DNA from: Lathyrus oleraceus
Taxonomy: Eukaryota; Streptophyta; Magnoliopsida; Fabales; Fabaceae
Length of the DNA: 64,000 nt
NCBI RefSeq assembly: GCF_024323335.1
Contig: NC_066579.1
Location: forward strand, 52,100,771 to 52,164,770
Direction: 5' to 3'
Shown here: positions 11,026 to 19,992 of the stretch, piece after piece
Position numbering within the stretch: position 1 is the first letter of the stretch
Layout: the number at the start of each line of letters is the position of its first letter
The notes under the pieces: model-generated
Told to the model about the DNA's origin: nothing
Seen by the model: the letters and a program-made list of their open reading frames with translations, nothing else
The model's database searches: none
Made by a program: the position numbers and the translations under genes

Positions 11026-12644
11026 TCCTCCAGACAAGTGGCTTGGACAATCTCCTCAGAAGACCAATTGTTGAGAACTTCACCCGGGATCCTCGGACGC
11101 ACCCAGTTATCGATGTCGCAATCACTATCCCCATCTTCATTGTTGACCGCAGAGACTAATTTGACTTCTCCTTCAACCATGTTAACGTTGGCTCCACCAT
11201 GCTGGGGCATGGGATTGTTGACGACATTAGGAGCTGGTGCAAAGTTAACGGCCTTTGAATCAATGAGGTCCTGGACTACGTGCTTAAAAGCTTTGCAATT
11301 CTCAATATTCTGGCCAGGTGCCCCAGAGTGGAAGCTACACCTAGCGTTGGCGTCATAACCCACCGGAAGCCTGCCAACGGGAGGAGCCAGAGTGCACAAC
11401 TGCACAAGTTGTAGTTGTTGAAGACTAGAAAGCAACTGAGCGTACGACATTGGAAGAGTGTCGAAACGCCGGTCCATCGTCCTTGGCCTCGGTTGATAGG
11501 CGGGTCTGTTACCCGGTTGTTGTGGTTGGTACTGAGCTGGTTGACGTTGTGGTTGTTGTTGTTGTAGTGGTGTTGCAGCTGGAATGGTCACAGCCGCAAG
11601 ATACGGTTGTTGATGATAGTTCTGAAAGTTATTCCCCCGGTTATCCTTGTTCTGATAAGAAGATATGGCACTTGCATCCCCTTCTCTCCACTTCTGTCCC
11701 TGAATGAACGACTTCTTCACCCCTGATGAAGATCCATCTCCACTCTGGGTCTTGTATGTCCTCAGGTAATTCTCCACCCTCTCTCCGGTAGAGACTACAT
11801 CATCAAAATTGGAGGCATTGCAACCCACCAGGCGCTCCAAATAAGGTCCTGGCATGGTGTTCATGAACATGTTAGCCATTTCCTTCTCCAACATAGGAGG
11901 TTGAACACGGGAATCTGTTTCTCTCCAGCGTTGAGCGTATTCTCTGAAGCGCTCATTGCTTTTAAGAAACATATTTTGAAGTTGAGTTCTGTCTGGAGCC
12001 ATGTCTGCGTTATACTGATACTCCTTCACGAAAGCCTCTGCCAAATCCCTCCAGCAACGGATGTGGGCTCTGTCCAGCCTCATATACCATTCCAGGGATG
12101 CCCCAGCTAGGCTGTCCTGGAAAAAGTACATAAGCAACTTTTCGTCATCGGAGTATGCAACCATTTTACGGAAATAGGCTTGCACATGGGTCTTCGGGCA
12201 AGAGTTGCCATTGTATTTGTCAAATATCGGGACCTTGAATTTCGGTGGCACTCTCACACCTAGGACCAGCCCCAAGTCAGCAACATCTACTCCCAGAGGA
12301 TTCTGTCCTTCCACTGCCTTCAACCTCTCTTCCAATCTTCTAAACATGGGGTCCACACCATGACCCATACCAAAGTCTTCCTGCAGCAGGGGGAACCGGT
12401 CGTCCTGATCATCATGAACGGGCTGTTGACCGGAGGTGACATGTAGGATTGGGATAGGCCCCGGTCCATTGGGTCCATTAGCCTCTCCAGCTGGAGGATC
12501 AGTCACCGTCTCTGGTTGAGCAGGGGGATTCCTCTGTATCATCTGTCTGAGCTCTTGCTGTCCCTTAGCCACCCCTTGAACCACATCCATGAATTGATTC
12601 GTACGGATTTTCATCTCGGCAAACACTGCCTGTAGGCTTTCCAT
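11022..12644 (-). CDS. Gag of the Tat/Ogre element, protease region missing
   Basis: This is an uninterrupted 540-residue ORF. Residues about 1-35 look helical. Residues about 165-280 match the retrotransposon gag domain (YFFQDSLAGASLEWYMRL, AFVKEYQYNADMAPDRTQL). A Gln/Pro-rich segment follows (about 355-400), then the conserved RCSFHSGAPGQNIENCKAFK block. In the host Ogre the corresponding block is followed by a further roughly 480 codons including the aspartic protease. Here the frame passes directly to the C-terminal tail (GEVLNNWSSEEI), so protease has been lost without breaking the frame. The TAA stop is embedded in the intron 5' splice site. Confidence 0.88.
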   Translation of the reverse strand: MESLQAVFAEMKIRTNQFMDVVQGVAKGQQELRQMIQRNPPAQPETVTDPPAGEANGPNGPGPIPILHVTSGQQPVHDDQDDRFPLLQEDFGMGHGVDPMFRRLEERLKAVEGQNPLGVDVADLGLVLGVRVPPKFKVPIFDKYNGNSCPKTHVQAYFRKMVAYSDDEKLLMYFFQDSLAGASLEWYMRLDRAHIRCWRDLAEAFVKEYQYNADMAPDRTQLQNMFLKSNERFREYAQRWRETDSRVQPPMLEKEMANMFMNTMPGPYLERLVGCNASNFDDVVSTGERVENYLRTYKTQSGDGSSSGVKKSFIQGQKWREGDASAISSYQNKDNRGNNFQNYHQQPYLAAVTIPAATPLQQQQPQRQPAQYQPQQPGNRPAYQPRPRTMDRRFDTLPMSYAQLLSSLQQLQLVQLCTLAPPVGRLPVGYDANARCSFHSGAPGQNIENCKAFKHVVQDLIDSKAVNFAPAPNVVNNPMPQHGGANVNMVEGEVKLVSAVNNEDGDSDCDIDNWVRPRIPGEVLNNWSSEEIVQATCLEE

Positions 12645-13842
12645 TACTCTCTGTTGGTTTCTGTGGGTACCGTACCGGTGAATGCCTGGGTCAGCTATCC
12701 TGATGATGGAACACCAAACAAACTGAGAACACTGTGGCAGTACCTGTTATGCAAGACATGCCAATGAATATGTAAATGCAATGACATGTTTATCAATTCC
12801 AAAGGTATTCTACCCCCTTGATTCCAGTCTCTCAATAGATAAACAATGTAAAAAAAAGACTAAGCCGTTGATGAGAACCAAGAAAATTCCGACTAGAATC
12901 AAGTAGAAGATATAAACCCCATAGAAATGGATAAACATGTGTGAATGATTATGAATGCAAAATGATGTGATGCAAAATGATGTGAATGCAGTGCAGTGGC
13001 ATGGGAATCAGGATCGCTGTATCTACTTGAACATCTATCAGGTTGCACTGTCTGGAGAGAAATTAAGAGCACACCAAACAAAGGTCATGGGATGGATCAT
13101 GTTATCCTTAATATCAACCACCCATTTTGGTGGATTATGGTTTACACCTTATCAACACCCAAGTTTCATTGATATTAAGGATACCTGATCGGAATCAAGG
13201 GTTTATTGCAAGTCACGAGCATGGAGTTTAGGTTAAGAACCACCCAAAAGGAGTGTACTAAGGTTTAAACCTGCCAAACATGTTCTACAAAAGGTTCCCA
13301 TTGTCATAATCCCATCTTTCGGATATTATCGGAGGAACGACTACTCGTATTCCAAAAATATTCTCAAGAGAGACTCTTATGAGTGTAGTATCGCGTAACA
13401 ATCGTATCAAATCTTACACTTGAACGACTTTCGCACTACGTCCTATGAATATGCCAAGATGGGTTTGGTAAACTAAGGTCCTCGGCTTCTAAGGTCTATA
13501 TTGGAAAAAGTAATGTCTAACCACAACTTACTTGTGTGATATTATTGATCTCAACATGACCTCCACCAAGTGAATGGGCTTGCAAGTCAACTTGCTAAGG
13601 AATAACTCCACACAAGTTGACAAGACTATGCCATTCTCCTATCCTAAGTGCACTCGAGTTCGGGTATAGAACTCATCTCACAAAGATCACCAAGCAGCCA
13701 TAGCCAGCCAACAGATACAGCAATGATATGTACACAATGCAATAAGGTAAAGCAGGTAAATAAATAACTGTACAAAAGCATGAACACCCAATAAACAAAC
13801 AAACTACAAAAGCTAGGAGGGACTCGCTTAGGGAAACCGTTT
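12645..13842 (-). other. 5' leader of the Tat/Ogre element with a conserved stem-loop
   Basis: This 1.2 kb between primer site and gag has no ORF1. A long-range stem pairs 13103-13117 with 13169-13183 (15 perfect base pairs). Directly inside is a small hairpin, CCACC (13118-13122) with GGTGG (13129-13133). The homologous leader of the host Ogre (39365-39442) has the same arrangement with changed arm sequences that still pair. Retroelement leaders usually carry packaging or dimerisation signals; that role is inferred here. Confidence 0.65.
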
Positions 13843-13860
13843 TCCCCAGCAGAGTCGCCA
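13843..13860 (-). other. Primer binding site of the Tat/Ogre element
   Basis: The minus strand reads TGGCGACTCTGCTGGGGA, two bases from the end of the 5' LTR. It begins TGG, as needed to pair with the CCA end of a tRNA. Sixteen of 18 bases match the equivalent site of the host element (40061-40078). Ogre elements are reported to use tRNA-Arg; I could not check the tRNA itself. Confidence 0.75.
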
Positions 13861-13862
13861 GC

Positions 13863-15299
13863 TGTCGCAACCTGAAAAATGGAATGCGAAAAAAAACAAC
13901 CGGCAAAGAAAGACAGGAGAGTTGCCACTGTGCGTTATTTATCCCAAAGGAGGGAAAGGAAACGCTCTAAGTAAACCTGAAAAGAGGAAAGGAAAAGACA
14001 AGGTCTCGCAACCAAATCTTGGGTTCGGGAGTTGGTTATGCGAAGGGAAGGTATTAGCACCCCTACGCATCCGCAGTACTCTACGGGATCCACTTTTGTA
14101 GTTCTTGTCTAAAGGCTGTGGGTTTATCTAATGTGTTATTTACTAAAAAAAAGGGGTTAAATGAAAATGACTCGCGCGGGTGTCGCATCCACTGCATACG
14201 TATCTCATCTGAATATGAGAATCAAAGTCTTCGTAGCTCGGCTGACCTATGGGTTGGGGGGATGTGTGCTCGCTAAGACATCGCGTCTTATGCCTACGTA
14301 TCTCATCTGGAATGAGAATCAGAGCAAGCCATAGTTCGGCTAACTACGGGGTTATGGATTGGGTTTTAGACGAACGACGTTACTACGCAATCTACCGGAT
14401 GCTCGACCTTTGGAGACTTACTCGCCTGTAGTAGAAGGAGTAAACGTGTTCTATGGAGAAGAAAAATCAATGAATTTGTTTGCGTTTTAGGAACGCTCAG
14501 GCAAAAGGGAAATCCTAGACGAAGGAACCTGCATAAAGTAAACACACAAAACATTGCCTCCTATCGAGGTCTTCCAGCTAGGAAAGCAGTAAAAATACGG
14601 GAAAATGTAAAAGTACCACACGGATAAAGATCTGAAGTAACAGCAATTAGAGGAATGGGAAACCCAGGGATCCTCCCAAGCTAAACACCATCAAAGAAAG
14701 TGAGTCAGTACAGGTAATCGGAATGAAACCTCCAGGGGGTATCCCACAAATAAAGTGGAAAACCACGCAAGTTATCCCTGCAAAAGTCATGTGAGCCCTC
14801 ACAAAAACTCAACAAACAGGTTAGAGACAAAAAAATAGGGTAATCAAGGGTTTCCCCCAAATCAAAATGTAACCACATGAATCATGCCATTAAAATTCAC
14901 AAAAAAGACATGCATCAAAAGGGTATCAAATTGACCCATAATACCTCAAACATTCAGAGTATTCAAATTAAAGGCATAAAGATGATGGATATAGGGCAAA
15001 CCTGATTGGAGAGCTTGATTGAAATTGAGTTGCACCCGTGAGGTTTACAAAACAATCTTTAGGGTTTATGTGAGGCAGAGGTGATTCTGTGCAGTTGAGT
15101 TCTCTTCAGGGTTTGGAGGCTGCTCTGAACTCTGTTAGCTCTTCTCTCACTATCTTTTTCCAGCCAGGGTAATAGGAATAGAATTTCCTTTTGTTTCACT
15201 GAAACTCTGAATTTATAACCTGATTTTTGTGGACCTGTGGGCTCAAATGCGAGAGGTCCAAGTCCAATATTTTTTCTTTTATTTATTTATTTATTTATT

Positions 15300-15334
<35 letters not shown>

Positions 15335-15669
15335 TTTCGTTTTTCGTTTTTTTTTTCGTTTTTTTTTTCAAAACACGTGGGCTTCGTCTAGCGAGCATGA
15401 CAGCTCATGAACAAACCTTTGCTCCTTCAAGATTAACGTTTTGACTGACGAATAGACCCCTGTCGGAAGTAACCTAAGTCTTTCCCTTGTGTTGACTGAT
15501 CATCTAAATAGAGCCCACAAAGTGTCCTGGATGATGTTCAAGCTTCTTGGATCCGATTCTGATTGCCATGATGAAATGCAAATGCTAAATGACCTAAAAA
15601 TGAATGCATGCATGAGGTGTAAAGCGTATGCTTCCAGGAAAAATATAGGGTAAATTTTGGGGTATTACA
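13863..15669 (-). repeat. 5' LTR of the 12.8 kb Tat/Ogre element
   Basis: The LTR is 1807 bp and pairs with 2881-4669. About 35-40 substitutions are visible by eye, and the (TTTA)n tract (about 15277-15338) and neighbouring T-runs are longer. Minus-strand TATAAAT at 15211-15217 is the likely TATA box. The outer flank AGAAG (15670-15674) is the target duplication, after which the interrupted copia 3' UTR resumes. Confidence 0.92.
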
Positions 15670-16410
15670 AGAAGCAAACACAATTACTAGATATAGCTAC
15701 TAGTAATACACACATGCACAATGGTACTTCTCCTCCCCCTAAATTTATGCAACAGAAACATAATTACTAGTTATGGATGCAACTAGTAAGACACACAAAT
15801 GTACAAGGGTACTCCTTCTCCCCATAAATTTGTGCACACATCTTCCATGAAAATAACAGCTACTATAACCACAGTACTTGTACCAGCCAGAATGTCATTC
15901 TGACATCTGCTTCAACATCAACACCTATTCACCATATCAGACATCCCCTTTGACATTTGTAAACATAACAACATTCTGTTTTAACACCTGCGCACTTCCT
16001 TCAATAATAGTTGTCCTTCAGCTACATACAGCTCACAATTCCACAACTACTTCTACATCAACACTTCTCCCCCTTTTTAGTCAAAATTGACCAAAGGTGC
16101 CCAATTAGACAAAATAAATGTCAATTAGCCTAGCAGAGAATGTCAGATCAGATGTTATAACATTAAAAATTTTAAAACATAATAGTTAGGAAGTACAAAC
16201 CATCATCATACACAGCTGTGATAGCTGAGATATTGAACAAATCCAAGAAACTCATTAAGAGCCCAAAATATTACACACATGCATGAATGAGGACTGCCAC
16301 AAATTACACATATTTCAAAAAAAACAGTAAAAACTTCAGCATCCAAACATCAGCAACACATCAGCCACACAGTCTTCAATCTTCAGTCTTCAACACACAG
16401 GGGGGAACCA
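15670..16410 (-). other. 3' UTR of the outer copia element
   Basis: There is no gene. It lies between the env-like stop (16411) and the Tat/Ogre insertion. The minus strand carries an internal polypurine-like tract (AAAAGGGGGAGAA, 16065-16077), with weaker versions near 15730 and 15810. A roughly 75-bp sequence is imperfectly repeated at about 15673-15750 and 15755-15830 (shared words AATTACTAG and CCCCCTAAATTTATGC-like). Confidence 0.65.
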
Positions 16411-18194
16411 TCAATCAGAGGAAGAAGTATCACCTTCACCTTCAGAGCCTTTAGAGCTTTCAGAGCTGCCACTGGATTGAGCTTTTGACCTCTCTCTTAA
16501 GGTATTGGTATCTGAATCTTTACCAGCCTTCTCCATTTCTTCCTGTTCTAGGCTCCTAATAAGAACTTCCAGAGCTTCTTTTCTTGCCTTGGCTACCCTT
16601 ATACCATTTCCAGTTCCTTGCAGGTATCTTTTAGTTGATCAATTAAGCTTCCTTGAGATGCAGGCTCCCTTCTGGCAGATGTCATGACAACATCATTTAC
16701 ATGACTTCCCTCAAATAGCTTATAATGAATGGATAGTGGGGCCTTTCTTCTGCTTGGAATGTCATTTGTATTGAGTATGCCTAGTTGTTGACTCAAGATA
16801 ATACCCCAAATAATGGATGGGAAGGCAATGGGCAACGTGATAGCATTTGTGGAGGCATGTCTGATAATTTGGTAAAACATAAACTTTCCAAAATCGTAGT
16901 TAATCCTGGTTCCAATTGCATGAATGATTCTTCCAAGACCAATGGAGATGGCAGAGATATGATTAGTAGGCACCCAATTAGCTAAACCAATCTTGTGCAA
17001 GATGGCATATTTGATAGTTAGCTTGCCAGCTGATAGGTGATTCCTACTAGGCCATTCCTTAACTTGGCCAGCTGTAATAGTCCTACAGACCTCATTGTCT
17101 GTAGTCTCTAAATCCACTCCTCCATCAGTTCCTCTTCCTAGGAACTTGTTGATAATGGTTGGTGAGAATCTCACACATTTACCCCTTACAAAAACCTTGC
17201 AAAACTCCCTGCTGCTCTTTTCATAAATATCCTCAGGGATATTCACAATGAATTCTTTTACTAACCCCTCATAGCACTGGGGCAGAGCAATCACAGTTTT
17301 CATAGGACCAGCAGCCTTAATTAACTCCATGACTTCCTTTACTTCAACAACCTTTTTTCCCAATTCTCTTTCAACAGCTACCCTCCTCTGAATGACAAAC
17401 TTCCATTTGGCAGCACCATCTTCTAAGTGAAACGAGATATTGTCTAGGTGCACAGTAGCCACTTTGTTTGGAGACTTCTTCACAGCCTTCCTTATAGCAG
17501 GGGAGATGTCTGGGACATCGTCTTCGACATCCTCATCAGATTCAAAACTCTCACTTTCTTTCCTCTTCTTAACCTCAACCTTGCTCCATGATTTGGAGGG
17601 TCCTACACCAGCAGTCTTCTTCCTAGTCCTGGTTATCATCATTTCAGCCACAGTTTTCCCTTTTCTAGTCTTCAATTTCCTAGCAGCACTTGGTTTTACA
17701 TGGTGAACCAAAGTGTCATCCTCTTCCTTTGAACTCTCTTCCTCCAAATTAATACTATCCTCAGCAGTTTCAGGAGACATGCTAGCTAGTTTCTTGCTAG
17801 ATAAATTTTTACCAAGAGAACATAATCCCTCAGCAGCTACTTCCTTTTCTGACTTAGATGAGTCATCATCTTTCTCAGCTTGGGTTTCCACCTCAGGAGA
17901 GGGGTCCCTTATGGACAGAGGGGTAAAAATATTCTTGACTGCATGTTCTTCATTCAGAATCCTAGTAACTAGGTTTCTTATGGTACGATCAGTAAAGTGC
18001 ATGTCCTCTTTATTAGGAGATTTTTCAGGAATGTTACCTTGCTTAGTTCCAGCCATGGAAGAGGGGCCTGGGGCGTCACCTGGTATCATACAAATAGGAG
18101 TAACGTCCAGCATGTCTTCATCTAGAAACTCCATGGAGGGAGTTCTTGTATGATGAGAGGGTTTTGAACCAGATGATGATGGATGTTGAGACAT
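16411..18194 (-). pseudogene. env-like ORF of the outer SIRE/Maximus-type copia element
   Basis: The likely start is the ATG at 18194 (MSQHPSSSGS). The N-terminal half is Ser/Glu-rich and disordered (about residues 1-250), with Lys-rich patches. A conserved block follows (VKEFIVNIPEDIYEKSS, VRGKCVRFSPTIINKFLG), resembling the 'putative plant transposon protein' domain found in SIRE-type env-like products. A hydrophobic stretch (ITLPIAFPSIIWGIIL) lies near the end. The frame stops at 16599, but a shifted frame continues with a Lys/Glu helix and a Ser/Glu tail to a TGA at 16411, so one frameshift near 16605 breaks it. An envelope function has never been demonstrated for such ORFs. Confidence 0.7.
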
Positions 18195-18419
18195 GTTATT
18201 GAACTTTTGACAGAACTTTCTTTGCCCTAGCTGAGTTTCTCTGAGAAGTTGAATGGAGATGAAGATGGTTGTGTTTAGGTAGCGTGTGCAAGTGACATAG
18301 ATACTATTTCCAATGCTAAGGAATGATTTCTCATTAATCTGGCTCTTTAATTTAAGTGGGCAGACACTATTTTTATTTCCTTTTTCTTTCCACTTTAATT
18401 TCCATAATTTCACACGAGT

Positions 18420-18863
18420 CCAAATCCCTAATTTCCCTTTTGCATATTCAAATTGAATATCATCCAAGTCCCTTGCAACCTTGTCAGCTAGTTGCATTTC
18501 AAGCTTTGGAACTATGAATTTGTCTTCCACAAATTTTCTAATAGAGTGTTGACAGCAAATAAAGCACTTAGTCCAACTGTGCTGACTATGATTTTTGGAC
18601 ATTGTTGCAGTATTCAGGTTGTCATAATACAATGTCATGACATTGTGTGTGACATTGTATGCAATTATTAGCAGTTCCATCCAACCCAGTTGAGAACAGC
18701 TGCTTCCATCTGATATATTTTCATCATAAACACCATTTTCATCTTTCAAATATGTAGGGGCAGGTGCCCTTTCACTCTCCATCTCAATCTTTTCCACATT
18801 GTTCTTGGCACACATAGTCCCTTGTGGCCCAGTTCCAACAAAGCTCTCTCCAATTTCAGACTG
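18420..18863 (-). pseudogene. RNase H remnant and unidentified segment of the outer copia element
   Basis: Codons at 18707-18420 match the copia RNase H C-terminus in degraded form (GSSCSQLGWM, YYDNLNTATMSKN, RKFVEDKF). They are in frame with the env-like ORF. The preceding part (18863-18708) is an unidentified polar segment. It reads on without interruption across the SIRE insertion into 28953-29036, which shows that the SIRE element landed in an open frame. RT and integrase are absent, so a large deletion preceded the insertion. Confidence 0.6.
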
Positions 18864-18991
18864 CATATTGTAAGAACAAAAATTGTTCTACAACAGATTC
18901 CATGATTTTGATGATAACAAAGGATGAAACCAAAAATGGCACCCTAACGAAAAGTTTCTAAGTGTGTAGGGTTCTAAGGAAAGAAGGAAGA

Positions 18992-19013
18992 TATCTGATG
19001 ACGTCATCAGATA
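18992..19013 (+). promoter_or_regulatory. 22-bp palindrome with TGACGTCA core in SIRE U3
   Basis: The sequence equals its own reverse complement over all 22 bases, centred on TGACGTCA, the consensus core for plant bZIP/TGA factors. It is kept intact in the 3' LTR at 28018-28039. It lies about 460 bp upstream of the TATA box, next to a 63-bp tandem duplication. Binding is inferred. Confidence 0.6.
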
Positions 19014-19467
19014 CAGAATCATATCATATACAAATTATCAGAAGATCAGAAGCATCTGAAGTAGAAACACGCTCAAGAAGTTCTAACTCTGAGCAAAACA
19101 ACAGAACGTCAGAAGCATCTGAAGAAGAATTGCACTCTAGAAGTTTTGACTCTGAACAACGGTATACCATTCCAGAAGCTCTCAGCGTTATCTGAAGACT
19201 TCATCAGAACTCCTTAAGATAAACATCAGAAGCTCCGAATCAACACAGGAAGATTCCAAGATTCCCAGAGTCACGCAGACTTTGATAATGAATTTCCTAA
19301 TACAGAAAGAGTAACGTTAACTTCAAATTTAAATGGAAAGGAACTATATTTGGAAAGAAGTTATTCAGGGAGACAAAGTTGTTTTGGCAAGAAACAACAG
19401 AAGTTATGGCATTAATTCCTATTCAAGACATATTATCTGCCATCAATTTCAACGGTCCTTTCACTCC

Positions 19468-19475
19468 TATATAAA
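19468..19475 (+). promoter_or_regulatory. TATA box of the SIRE LTR
   Basis: TATATAAA in the context CTCCTATATAAAGGACGG, kept in the 3' LTR at 28494-28501 and in a related LTR at 53197-53204. The CT repeat begins about 50 bp downstream, hence in the predicted 5' untranslated leader. Confidence 0.7.
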
Positions 19476-19912
19476 GGACGGCAATCAACATTGAGAGGCG
19501 TGCAAGCATACACTGAAACATTCTCTCTCTCTCTCTCTCTCTCAATATTTCACAAAGCTTTTTGCTTAGAAAGTGAAACATTTGTGTTCTTACTATTGTA
19601 ATATTTGCTTATCTTAGAAGCACTCTAGATTACATTGTCTTTTATCTATTGCTTTATTTCCTCAAGTGACTCTGCGCAGTCTGTATACTTGAGAGGACTA
19701 AGAGATCCTTCTCTTAGACGTTGGTTGTAAACAATCTTTCAAGATTAGTCGATTAAGTCCTTGTTGAAGGCGAAATCACCTTGGCCGGGTGGACTGGAGT
19801 AGCTTTGTGTTATAAGCGAACCAGTATAAATTCCTTGTGTGGTCTTTATTTTGAAAAGCGCTTATTTTCCAAACAATTCAAACCCCCATTTCTTGTTTTT
19901 CTCACCTTCAAT

Positions 19913-19924
19913 TGGTATCAGAGC
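19913..19924 (+). other. Primer binding site of the SIRE element
   Basis: TGGTATCAGAGC, two bases after the LTR end, is the classic copia primer site complementary to the 3' end of initiator tRNA-Met. The gag ATG follows 69 bases later. Confidence 0.9.
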
Positions 19925-19992
19925 TTCGGCTCTGTTATTGATTTTCTAATCAAACACTTAACAGTGTAGAGAGATCCAGAACGAGAAAAACT

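Larger units (their letters stand above)
2881..15669 (-). mobile_element. 12.8 kb Tat/Ogre-type Ty3/gypsy retrotransposon, full length, defective
   Basis: Both ends are visible: LTRs 2881-4669 and 13863-15669, with the exact target duplication AGAAG at 2876-2880 and 15670-15674. Minus-strand order is 5' LTR, primer site, 1.2 kb leader, gag, intron, pol (RT, two RNase H domains, integrase), 2.6 kb 3' UTR with tandem repeats, polypurine tract and 3' LTR. LTRs differ by roughly 2% by eye. It inserted into the 3' UTR of the outer copia element. Unlike the host Ogre it has no ORF1 before gag and no protease. Pol has two nonsense codons, a frameshift and an integrase active-site change. Confidence 0.92.
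18869..19910 (+). repeat. 5' LTR of the SIRE-type element
   Basis: The LTR is 1042 bp. U3 contains a 22-bp perfect palindrome around TGACGTCA (18992-19013) and a two-copy 63-bp tandem repeat (from 19046 and 19109, word TCAGAAGCATCTGAAG). The TATA box is at 19468-19475. A CT microsatellite follows in the transcribed part (about 19522-19542), about 16 bp shorter than in the 3' LTR. Small ORFs inside the LTR are not genes. Confidence 0.95.

Noticed and set aside
18962..19195. 77-codon ORF in the SIRE LTR, repeated at 27988-28221
   Set aside because: Both copies lie in homologous LTRs over the 63-bp repeat. There is no start context, domain or selection signal beyond LTR identity.
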